Source: Bacteroidales bacterium | GTDB lineage: Bacteria > Bacteroidota > Bacteroidia > Bacteroidales > F082 | Assembly: GCA_023229245.1 (NCBI GenBank) | Contig: JALNZU010000027.1 | Location: forward strand, 1 to 43,864 | Length of the DNA stretch: 43,864 bases | Direction: 5' to 3' | Shown: one piece after another, positions 1 through 7,055 of the stretch | How the letters are laid out: each line of letters opens with the position of its first letter | Numbering within the stretch: position 1 is the stretch's first letter | Program-made: the position numbers and the translations under genes | Notes under the pieces: model-generated | Seen by the model: only the letters and a program-made list of their open reading frames with translations | Told to the model about the DNA's origin: nothing | The model's database searches: none

Positions 1-175
1 CCCAATTCATTTTATCAATGCGATGACTTCGAAAGCCTCAGCCATCGCGTAATCCTGCATACTTTAGGAATGGGAGGAGAGATTTTGAAATTTGAACAAA
101 CAAAAAACATTTCAAATCTTTCCCGGGTCGGGTGGGGAGGAAGGCATGAATGCGGAGCAGCGCCCGCCTGAGAAT

Positions 176-351
176 ACAAAAGTGCATGTAAATCTTGCAA
201 GGCAGCGCCACGTTTAGTGGTGCTGTTTTTAGGTTGTATGGAGGTCGTAAAACGTCATTCAGCCAACTTCATCCCACTAAATCTTAGAGGATGTATGATT
301 TCAACTCCATACAACCGCAGCAACCTTGCTTAGATTTACGCACTTTTGTGT
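176..351 (+). repeat. structured core, copy 1 (possible ncRNA)
   Basis: The outer stem P1 pairs 176-201 with 325-351 and contains AAATCTTGCAAG opposite CTTGCTTAGATTT. Inside it, P2 pairs CAGCGCCAC (203-211) with GTGGTGCTG (217-225) and is followed by five T. P3 pairs GGTTGTATGGAG (232-243) with CTCCATACAACC (305-316). A small apical stem CATCC/GGATG lies at 270-274/289-293. One P2 pair is G-T, which would be a G-U wobble in RNA. The fold is read by eye; whether it is transcribed is unknown. Confidence 0.75.
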
Positions 352-673
352 TTGTGGGGAGACCGATTATTCATGCTTGATTTTTGGTCCTTTTTATCAA
401 AGAAAAAGGACAGAAGAAAAAAGTAATGCAGTGGTTTTTTGGTTTAATGCATAAGTCTTAATAAAAGCATGATATCTATGACTGGGCTTTGCCCTGTGAC
501 CCACTTCATTTTATCAAAACGATGGCTTCGAGAACCTCAGCCATCGCGTAATCCTGCATACTTTAGGAATGGGAGGAGAGATTTTGAAATTTGAACAAAC
601 AAAAAACATTTCAAATCTTTCACGGGCCGGGCGGGGAGGAAGGCATGAATAGGGAGCAGCGCTCGCCTGAGAA

Positions 674-850
674 TTGGCGAAGCGTAATAAATCTTGCAAG
701 ACAGTCCACCGATTAGGCGGACTGTTTTTAGGTTGTATGGAGGTCGTAAAACGTCATTCAGCCAACTTCATCCCACTAAATCTTAGAGGATGTATGATTT
801 CAACTCCATACAACCGCAGCAACCTTGCTTAGATTTACGCACTTTTGTGT
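674..850 (+). repeat. structured core, copy 2 (chimeric outer stem)
   Basis: P2 is a different hairpin from copy 1 (CAGTCCACC-gatta-GGCGGACTG) but folds the same way with one A-C mismatch. P3 is as in copy 1. The left P1 arm begins TTGGCGAAGCG, as in the copy at 6555. The right arm ends in the ACTTTTGTGT type of copy 1, so the distal part of P1 cannot pair. This looks like a recombinant of two repeat subtypes. Confidence 0.7.
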
Positions 851-1014
851 TTGTGGGGAGACCGATTATTCATGCTTGATTTTTGGTCCTTTTTATCAAG
901 AAAAAGGACAAAAGAAACATACTTACTTTGCTTTGTGCATATGAAAGCGAATTTTTACATTATCCCACATCTTTCTAAAACAGAAAGTCTCTGGCGGGAC
1001 TCTGCCCTGTGACC

Positions 1015-1200
1015 CACTTCATTTTATCAAGGCGATGACTTCGAGAGCCTCAGCCATCGCGTAATTCTGCATTCATGCTTGATTTTTAGTCCTTTTTATC
1101 GGGAAAAAGGACAGAAGAAAAAAGTAATGCAGTGGTTTTTTGGTTTAATGCATAAGTCTTAATAAAAGCATGATATCTATGACTGGGCTTTGCCCTGCGA
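1015..1200 (+). repeat. internally deleted repeat unit
   Basis: The unit starts with the GATGACT...AGCCATC hairpin, then jumps at about 1074 from the sequence just after it (cctgcat in other copies, ttctgcat here) straight to the attcatgcttga segment that normally follows the core. The whole structured core is missing. The GTCCTTTTT/AAAAAGGAC hairpin is kept with a changed loop. Confidence 0.75.
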
Positions 1201-1395
1201 CCCAATTCATTTTATCAATGCGATGACTTCGAGAACCTCAGCCATCATGTTATATCAAAGCGATGACTTCGAGAACCTCAGCCATCGCGTAATCCTGCAT
1301 ACTTTAGGAGAATGGGAAGAGAGATTTTGGAATCTGAACAAACAAAAAACACTTCAAAACTGCACCGCCTTGAAAGTTTTCAAAGGGAAATGTTA
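1201..1395 (+). repeat. truncated repeat unit ending at the ATPase module
   Basis: Two tandem copies of the short GATGACT-type hairpin module (about 1217-1285) are followed by a degraded version of the next segment (actttaggagaatgggaag). Repeat similarity is lost after about 1355, just before the stop codon of the minus-strand gene at 1404. This marks the left boundary of the inserted two-gene module. Confidence 0.7.
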
Positions 1396-1403
1396 CATCT
1401 GGC

Positions 1404-1949
1404 TTATATCTCGTCCGGCAAGACGTAAATATAATCCAGGTGATTAGAATATTTGTGCATATAATTTAAATATTCATTGATCTTTGGAAGGTATTGAATA
1501 TGATAATCTTCATGTAATTTTTTGGACAAAGTCATTGCTTTTTTCAATAACAGATAAACCTGATAATTAAACCTTGTAAAACAGGTTGTAAAACTGGAGG
1601 CAGGTAGCGAAAATGGCTCTTCCAAAACCATCATGATTAAATCCATTTCAAGGCTTTTGTCTTTGACAACTTTAGAAAACTCATTAATTCTTTTGTTGCA
1701 GGCAGCAAGCATGTTTGCCCACCTTAACTCATCGGAGAATCCCTTATAATTCTTTCTGTACAATGCTCTTATGTCATTTTGTGCTTGAAGAAATAAATCC
1801 TTTTCAGCATGCTCTTTGTCTAAGTAATTAATAAGCAGGAAATCGTAAAATTCCTTGCTTTTTGAGGCGGCCCGAACTACTAATTTTGTTAAATCATCCC
1901 GCGAGAGACGAGCAATCTCCTGTTGGGTTTCTTTGTCAATTTTTGGCAT
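1404..1949 (-). CDS. hypothetical protein, 181 aa
   Basis: I do not recognise a family. The protein is predicted mostly helical, with Lys/Asp/Glu-rich stretches and no signal peptide, membrane segment or cysteine motif. Its N-terminus (about residues 1-30) starts MPKIDKETQQEI. It starts at an ATG 42 bases downstream of the ATPase stop codon on the same strand and has no visible promoter of its own, so it is probably co-transcribed with the ATPase. Its C-terminus runs up to the damaged repeat. The pair may be cargo that entered the repeat array together. A role as partner of the ATPase is only inferred from position. Confidence 0.7.
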   Translation of the reverse strand: MPKIDKETQQEIARLSRDDLTKLVVRAASKSKEFYDFLLINYLDKEHAEKDLFLQAQNDIRALYRKNYKGFSDELRWANMLAACNKRINEFSKVVKDKSLEMDLIMMVLEEPFSLPASSFTTCFTRFNYQVYLLLKKAMTLSKKLHEDYHIQYLPKINEYLNYMHKYSNHLDYIYVLPDEI

Positions 1950-1991
1950 TGCACGTATATCATTTAATTGTTACCATTCATTTGTTACACC

Positions 1992-3209
1992 TTATTTACT
2001 CTTTTTTGTAAACCAATCCACTGCGTTTATTTTTTTTATTCCGTTATATGTTCCGGTATCGTAATCCATTGTAATTAAAAGCTTTTCGTGATGGTCTTTA
2101 ATACGATTGAATGGAGCCAACTCGCGTTCCAAAGTCGATACATTTTGGACTGTTTGCGCAACTTGTATGTATTGTGTATAACCTTTGTTGTTGCGAACAA
2201 CAAAATCAACTTCTAAATTATTGGCCTTTCCAATCCATATTTGATTATTTCTGCGTTTCAGTTCAAGATAAATTAAATTTTCAAGCAAATGTCCAGAATC
2301 GCTTTCTAATTCTTTACCTAACAGCGCATTGCGAAAACCCAAATCTACCAAATAGTATTTTTCTTGCGTTGCCAAATGTTGTTTGCCTTTGATGTCATAG
2401 CGGTTGACTTTGTAAAACAAATAGGCTTCAACTAAAGTATTAATATACTTCGAGACTGTTTTATTATCAATTTTCTTTTTGTTTGCCGTTAAAACTTTGG
2501 CTATTCTCCCCGCCGAAATGTTAGAACCCACTGAGTCTATTAAAAAGTTTACAACTCCCAGATAGGATTCTTCAGCAAAAATAGTATAGCGTTTAGAAAT
2601 ATCGTTCTCGTAAATGTTTCTGAATACTGTTTGCAAGTATTCATTTGCAAAATGATTTCCTTCTGCTGAAAGCCGTACAGCCTCGGGAAAACCACCGGTA
2701 TTTATATATTCAGCAAAAGCACGGTCAGGATTTGTGGTTTTTCCGCTGAACTCCAAATATTCAGCAAAAGAAAAAGGCAGTACGTTTATTTCATAAGCCC
2801 TGCCTGTAAGCAAAGTTGCCAATTCACTTGATAATAAAAATGCGTTTGAGCCTGTAACGTATAAATCTATGTTGGGATGTACATACAAGCCTTCCAATAG
2901 TTTTTCAAATTCCGGTACATTTTGCACTTCGTCTATAAACACATAATTTATTGCATTCTTTTTGAGATGCTTAATGACATAATCGTAGATTTCTTTCCAG
3001 CTTTTTTCAGCTAAAAACCTAAACTCGGGCATATCCATATTTATTGACACAATAGGGACTTTGTCATTTTCTTTTCGCAATAAGTCCTGGAATTGCATCA
3101 TCAAGGTCGACTTTCCTGAGCGTCTGACACCTGTGGCAACCTTAATCAAGTTCTTGTTTTTAAGAATACTTAGAATTGCTAAATACTGTTTACGTGCTAT
3201 TATTTTCAT
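1992..3209 (-). CDS. AAA-family ATPase with C-terminal DUF4143 domain
   Basis: This 405-residue cytoplasmic protein has the common AAA_14 plus DUF4143 layout. The Walker A motif is GVRRSGKS at residues 27-34, the Walker B is FIDE at 91-94, and the sensor-like segment VTGSNAFLLSSELA follows near residue 120. The C-terminal third contains a stretch (IWIGKANNLEVDFVV) typical of the DUF4143 nuclease-like fold, with the E...D residues in place. The family is abundant in Bacteroidota, often in variable regions, and its biological role is not established. The start ATG is only four bases from a good -7 box. The gene lies inside the repeat array, next to an unknown gene that probably shares its transcript. 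Confidence 0.9.
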   Translation of the reverse strand: MKIIARKQYLAILSILKNKNLIKVATGVRRSGKSTLMMQFQDLLRKENDKVPIVSINMDMPEFRFLAEKSWKEIYDYVIKHLKKNAINYVFIDEVQNVPEFEKLLEGLYVHPNIDLYVTGSNAFLLSSELATLLTGRAYEINVLPFSFAEYLEFSGKTTNPDRAFAEYINTGGFPEAVRLSAEGNHFANEYLQTVFRNIYENDISKRYTIFAEESYLGVVNFLIDSVGSNISAGRIAKVLTANKKKIDNKTVSKYINTLVEAYLFYKVNRYDIKGKQHLATQEKYYLVDLGFRNALLGKELESDSGHLLENLIYLELKRRNNQIWIGKANNLEVDFVVRNNKGYTQYIQVAQTVQNVSTLERELAPFNRIKDHHEKLLITMDYDTGTYNGIKKINAVDWFTKKSK

Positions 3210-3213
3210 GGTA

Positions 3214-3221
3214 CAAAGATA
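3214..3221 (-). promoter_or_regulatory. -7 box TATCTTTG of the ATPase gene
   Basis: The minus strand reads TATCTTTG, a match to the Bacteroidota TAnnTTTG box, ending four bases before the ATG. The transcript would begin at or next to the start codon, so the mRNA would be leaderless or nearly so, unless the true start lies further downstream. Confidence 0.55.
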
Positions 3222-3639
3222 TACAAATTCCTAAAACTATTTACAAACGATAACTTTTAGGAATTCAATGTTTGGTTTATACTGTTGTAGTCTAGAGAAG
3301 CTTTTCGTACATACTTTCTTGGGTTGTCCTACTAAATCGGAAGCGAAGACCCTTTCATCATATACCGATAGTTTTGGTACTTTTACTTTAAAAGTACAAG
3401 AAAAATTGCCTTTAAAGCGAGAACACCATGCCTCAGGCAGTAGACAGGTATTTATGTCACCCCTAAAGGAGTTTTATGTTTGATGTGGTTTGCTCTTTTT
3501 ATAAACCTGCCACCCCTCCGGGGTTTAGTTTATATCATGGATGTTACTTTTTGACAAACCAAAAACAAGAAACACCTGCCCTTATAACCGGGTCGGGCGC
3601 GCGGACCCGCATGAATAAGGAGCAGCGTCGGCAATAAAT

Positions 3640-3733
3640 GAAAAAACAACAGCAAATCATAGAAGCTGGCCTCCGACAGCAGGTCATCTCGCCCCACAAG
3701 GGCGACGGTTCGATGGATTTGCGTTGGTTTTTC
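3640..3733 (+). repeat. short variant of the structured core
   Basis: The outer arms at 3640-3658 and 3716-3733 are complementary around GCAAATC/GATTTGC and poly-A/poly-T extensions, with small irregularities. Between them are a CGCCC-cacaa-GGGCG hairpin and a short CTG/CAG pair. The long inner stem and apical loop of the standard core are absent. Preceding GGAGCAGCG and following GTGCTTTTG hairpin match the layout of the full repeats. Confidence 0.55.
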
Positions 3734-3872
3734 AGAGCAGGGGGACGCTTCGTTCACGTAAGGTTTTTTGGTGCTTTTGAACCGGCAAAAGCACAAGAAA
3801 ATACCTTTCTGTACTTTCCCTTGATGGAAAGTACCAAAGATCAATGGGATGAACAAAAGGAACCTGCCCGCT

Positions 3873-4043
3873 CTCACCAAACAGCGGAAATCTAAGCAAG
3901 ATCCCGTAAAGCGACATGCAGAACAGTATCTTTCAGGCATGATGGTCGAACATAATTTCTTTGAAAAACATCTTTCAAACATGTCGCTTTACAAACAGCC
4001 TCCCTGAGTCGGCTGTCTTGCAAGATTTCCTTGCCGTTTGGCG
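3873..4043 (-). repeat. diverged structured core on the minus strand
   Basis: Read on the minus strand, P1 pairs 4043-4017 with 3900-3873 and keeps the invariant AAATCTTGCAAG and CTTGCTTAGATTT. The distal part is CCAAAC/GTTTGG, unlike other copies. P2 is CAGCC/GGCTG (3996-4000 with 4011-4015) followed by TTT. P3 is a perfect 13-bp stem, GTAAAGCGACATG (3992-3980) with its complement at 3918-3906, and has no sequence in common with P3 of the standard copies. The same architecture with different paired sequences supports conservation of structure. Confidence 0.7.
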
Positions 4044-4388
4044 ATTCACCCGGACGCTGCTCCCTTCCGATCACTATCGTGAACATCCCAAAACCTTCGC
4101 GCCCAACCCGGTTTGGGCTTAAAGTGTTTCTGTGTTTTTCAAAAGGATATTTTTTGGACAAATAAACACATGAAACACTTGCCCCTCTTCATGGGTTGGG
4201 GGCTTTGCCCTGCGACCCAATTCATTTTATCAATGCGATGGCTTCGAGAGCCTCTGCCATCGCATAATCCTGCATACTTTAGGAATGGGAAGAGAGATTT
4301 TGAAATTTGAACAAACAAAAAACACTTCAAATCTTTCCCGGGCCGGGCGGGGAGAAAGGCATGAATAAGGAGCAGCGCTCGCCTGAGA

Positions 4389-4566
4389 ACACAAAAGTGC
4401 AGGTAAATCTTGCAAGGCAGCACCACGTTTAGTGGTGCTGTTTTTAGGTTGTATGGAGGTCTTAAAATGGTACTCAACCAGGTTTTTTCCACTGACCTCT
4501 TGAGTATGATTGATTTCAACTCCATACAACCGAAGCAACCTTGCTTAGATTTACGCACTTTTGGGT
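4389..4566 (+). repeat. structured core, copy with replaced apical hairpin
   Basis: P1 pairs 4389-4416 with 4540-4566. P2 is CAGCACCAC-gttta-GTGGTGCTG plus TTTTT. P3 is the standard GGTTGTATGGAG pair. The apical part differs from all other copies but forms its own stem: TACTCAA (4471-4477) with TTGAGTA (4500-4506), and AGGT (4480-4483) with ACCT (4495-4498). Confidence 0.75.
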
Positions 4567-4926
4567 GAGTGCGGAGACCGATTATTCATGCTTGATTTTT
4601 GGTCCTTTTTCTTGATAAAAAGGACAGAAGAAAAAAGTAATGTAGCAGTTTTTTGGTTTAATGCATAAGTCTTAAGAAAAGCATGATATCTATGCCGGGG
4701 CTTTGCCCTGCGACCCACTTCATTTTATCAAAACGATGGCTTCGAGAGCCTCAGCCATAGTGTTATGTCAATGCGATGGCTTCGAGAGCCTCAGCCATCG
4801 CGTAATCCTGCATACTTTAGGAATGGGAAGAGAGATTTTGAAATTTGAACAAACAAAAAACATTTCAAATCTTTCCTGGGCTGGGCGGGGAGGAAGGCAT
4901 GAATAAGGAGCAGCGCCTGCCTGAGA

Positions 4927-5104
4927 ACACAAAAGTGCATGTAAATCTTGCAAGGCAGCACCACGTTTAGTGGTGCTGTTTTTAGGTTGTATGGAGGTCG
5001 TAAAATGGTATTCAAACAGGTTCATCCCACTAAATCTTAGAGGATGTATGATTTCAACTCCATACAACCGTAGCAACCTTGCATAGATTTACGCATTTTT
5101 GTGT
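4927..5104 (+). repeat. structured core, copy at 4927
   Basis: P1 pairs 4927-4954 with 5078-5104, the right arm reading CTTGCATAGATTT (one change from the usual T). P2 is CAGCACCAC/GTGGTGCTG followed by TTTTT, and P3 is GGTTGTATGGAG/CTCCATACAACC. The apical loop keeps CATCC/GGATG. Confidence 0.75.
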
Positions 5105-5439
5105 GCGTGGGGAGACCGATTATTCATGCTTGATTTTTGGTCCTTTTTATCAAGAAAAAGGACGGAAGAAACATACTTACTTTGCTTTGTGCATATGAAT
5201 GCGAATTTTTGCATTATCCCACATCTTTCTAAAACAGAAAGTCTCTGGCGGGGCTTTGCTTTGCGCCCCACTTCATTTTATCAAAACGATGGCTTCGAGA
5301 GCCTCAGCCATCGCGTAATCCTGCATACTTTAGGAATGGGAAGAGAGATTTTGAAATTTGAACAAACAAAAAACATTTCAAATCTTTCCTGGGCTGGGCG
5401 GGGAGGAAGGCATGAATGCGGAGCAGCGCTCGCCTGAGA

Positions 5440-5617
5440 ACACAAAAGTGCATGTAAATCTTGCAAGGCAGCACCACTAAACGTGGTGCTGTTTTTAGGT
5501 TGTATGGAGGTCATAAAATGGTATTCAGCCAACTTCATCCCACTAAATCCTAGAGGATATATGATTTCAACTCCATACAACCGTAGCAACCTTGCTTAGA
5601 TTTACGCACTTTTGGGT
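5440..5617 (+). repeat. structured core, copy with inverted P2 hairpin
   Basis: P1 pairs 5440-5467 with 5591-5617. P2 (5469-5491) has the same arms as neighbouring copies, but its loop is taaac instead of gttta, so the whole 23-bp palindrome reads as the reverse complement of the others. P3 is standard. The apical stem is weakened (catcc with ggata). Confidence 0.75.
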
Positions 5618-5976
5618 GAGCGCGGAGACCGATTATTCATGCTTGATTTTTAGTCCTTTTTATCAAGAAAAAGGACAGAAGAAAAAAGTAATGCAGCGGC
5701 TTTTGGTTTAATGCATAAGTCTTAAGAAAAGCATGATATCTATGCCGGGGCTTTGCCCTGTGACCCACTTCATTTTATCAAAACGATGGCTTCGAGAACC
5801 TAAGCCATAGTGTTATATCAATGCGATGGCTTCGAGAGCCTCAGCCATCGCATAATCCTGCATACTTTAGGAATGGGAAGAGAGATTTTGAAATTTGAAC
5901 AAACAAAAAACACTTCAAATCTTTCCCGGATCGGGCGGGGAGGAAGGCATGAATACGGAGCAGCGCCTGCCTGAGA

Positions 5977-6154
5977 ACACAAAAGTGCATGTAAATCTTG
6001 CAAGACAGTCCACCGATTAGGCGGACTGTTTTTAGGTTGTATGGAGGTCGTAAAACGTCATTCAGCCAACTTCATCCCACTGAATCTTAGAGGATGTATG
6101 ATTTCAACTCCATACAACTGCAGCAACCTTGCTTAGATTTACGCACTTTTGTGT
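5977..6154 (+). repeat. structured core, copy at 5977
   Basis: P1 pairs 5977-6004 with 6128-6154 and is fully of the ACACAAAAGTGC/GCACTTTTGTGT type. P2 is the CAGTCC/GGACTG version with one A-C mismatch, and T5 follows. P3 and the apical CATCC/GGATG stem are standard. Confidence 0.75.
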
Positions 6155-6308
6155 GAGCGCGGAGACCGATTATTCATGCTTGATTTTTAGTCCTTTTTAT
6201 CAAGAAAAAGGACAGAAGAAAAAAGTAATGCAGTGGTTTTTTGGTTTATGTATAAGTCTTAATAAAAGCATGATATCTATGGCTGGGCTTAGCCCTTTGA
6301 CCCAATTC

Positions 6309-6426
6309 ATTTTATCAATGCGATGACTTCGAGAGACTCAGCCATAGTGTTATATCAATATGATGGCTTTGAGAGCCTTAGCCATAGTGTTATGTCAATG
6401 CGATGGCTTCGAGAGCCTCAGCCATC
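6309..6426 (+). repeat. three tandem copies of the ~50-bp GATGGCT hairpin module
   Basis: The module tatcaatgcgatggcttcga, followed by gagcctcagccatagtgt, is repeated three times with point changes before the unit continues into catcgcgtaatcc. Two copies occur at about 1217, 4735, 5780 and 6915. Copy number varies between units, as expected for slippage or unequal exchange. Confidence 0.8.
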
Positions 6427-6554
6427 GCGTAATCCTGCATACTTTAGGAATGGGAGGAGAGATTTTGAAATTTGAACAAACAAAAAACATTTCAAATCTT
6501 TCACGGGCCGGGCGGGGAGGAAGGCATGAATAGGGAGCAGCGCTCGCCTGAGAA

Positions 6555-6734
6555 TTGGCGAAGCGTAATAAATCTTGCAAGGCAGACCGCCTTTTGGGGC
6601 GGTCTGTTTAAGCTTGTTAGGAGGACGAAAAATAGCTTTTAAAGTAGTTTATTTTCCACTTTATTATAGTAATGTTCAATATAGCACTCCTAATAAGCGA
6701 AGCGACCTTGCTTAGATTTATATGCTTTGCCAAG
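6555..6734 (+). repeat. structured core, most diverged + strand copy
   Basis: P1 pairs 6555-6581 with 6707-6734. Its distal part is TTGGCGAAGCG opposite ATGCTTTGCCAA, so both arms changed together relative to other copies. P2 is CAGACCGCC/GGCGGTCTG, a perfect pairing with new sequence. P3 is GCTTGTTAGGAG with CTCCTAATAAGC (one G-T pair), again new sequence. The central AAATCTTGCAAG and CTTGCTTAGATTT are unchanged. Confidence 0.8.
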
Positions 6735-7055
6735 TGCGGGGAGGCCATTTATTCATGCTTGATTTTTGGTCCTTTTTATCAAGAAAAAGGACAGAAAAAA
6801 CATACTTGCTTTGCTTTGTGCATATGAATGCGAATTTTTGCATTATCCCACATCTTTCCAAAACAGAAAGTCTCTGGCGGGGCTTTACCCTGCGACCCAA
6901 TTCATTTTATCAAAACGATGGCTTCGAGAGCCTCAGCCATAGTGTTATATCAATGCGATGACTTCGAGAACCTCAGCCATCGCGTAATCCTGAATGCTTG
7001 AGGAATCGAAAGAGTGTGTACGGGTTACTCCCGCTTAAAACTTGCTATCTTATCC

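Larger units (their letters stand above)
1..1400 (+). repeat. left block of the structured tandem repeat array (units 1-4)
   Basis: Two near-complete units (1-504 and 505-1014) are followed by two damaged ones (1015-1200 and 1201-about 1395). Each full unit carries, in order: a small hairpin built on GATGGCT/AGCCATC; an AT-rich hairpin (GATTTTGAAAT with ATTTCAAATC); a GC-rich stretch ending in GGAGCAGCG; the structured core (annotated separately); a hairpin GTCCTTTTT/AAAAAGGAC (387-411 in unit 1); and a spacer ending in a GGGC-TTT-GCCC hairpin. The first unit is cut by the window start. I see no convincing coding sequence. A 61-codon open frame on the minus strand recurs only because the copies are similar. 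Confidence 0.9.
3222..4388. repeat. diverged and partly inverted repeat block
   Basis: There is no convincing gene in this stretch. It holds relatives of the array elements. A hairpin GTACTTTT/AAAAGTAC lies at 3377-3396. A + strand variant element starts at about 3540 and ends in a GTGCTTTTG/CAAAAGCAC hairpin (3771-3794). A minus-strand element has its own GTACTTTCC/GGAAAGTAC hairpin (3811-3834) and core (3873-4043). Both elements carry GGAGCAGCG next to the core. From about 4195 the sequence returns to the standard repeat. Short open frames here do not look like proteins. Confidence 0.75.
4195..7020 (+). repeat. right block of the structured tandem repeat array
   Basis: Five near-complete units follow one another, with cores at 4389, 4927, 5440, 5977 and 6555, then a final fragment (about 6896-7020) that ends soon after the GATGACT hairpin module. 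Spacings between cores are 538, 513, 537 and 578 bp. Two alternative spacers occur between units. One contains gcataagtcttaa and gatatctatg. The other contains ctttgtgcatatgaatgcg. Both end in the same gacccacttcattttatca junction. The block stops about 35 bp before the end of the M81-family gene. Confidence 0.9.

Noticed and set aside
3268..4310. Several open frames of 60-150 codons on both strands
   Set aside because: They run through hairpin arms and repeat elements and match no protein family I know. The repeat structure explains the sequence better.
15..6580. A 61-codon minus-strand open frame that recurs in seven repeat units, and longer + strand frames crossing units
   Set aside because: The frame begins inside the structured stem at a TTG and ends inside the GATGGCT hairpin. 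Its composition is not protein-like, and its openness is explained by high similarity between copies.
1..7020. Integron-like cassette array with the cores as attC sites
   Set aside because: The cores are larger than attC sites, no integrase is present, most units carry no gene, and the only genes inside run against the array as a two-gene module.
1..7020. CRISPR array
   Set aside because: The repeat period is about 500-580 bp, repeats are not separated by unique short spacers, and no cas gene is present.
1..7020. Retron or diversity-generating element
   Set aside because: No reverse transcriptase is encoded in or next to the array.
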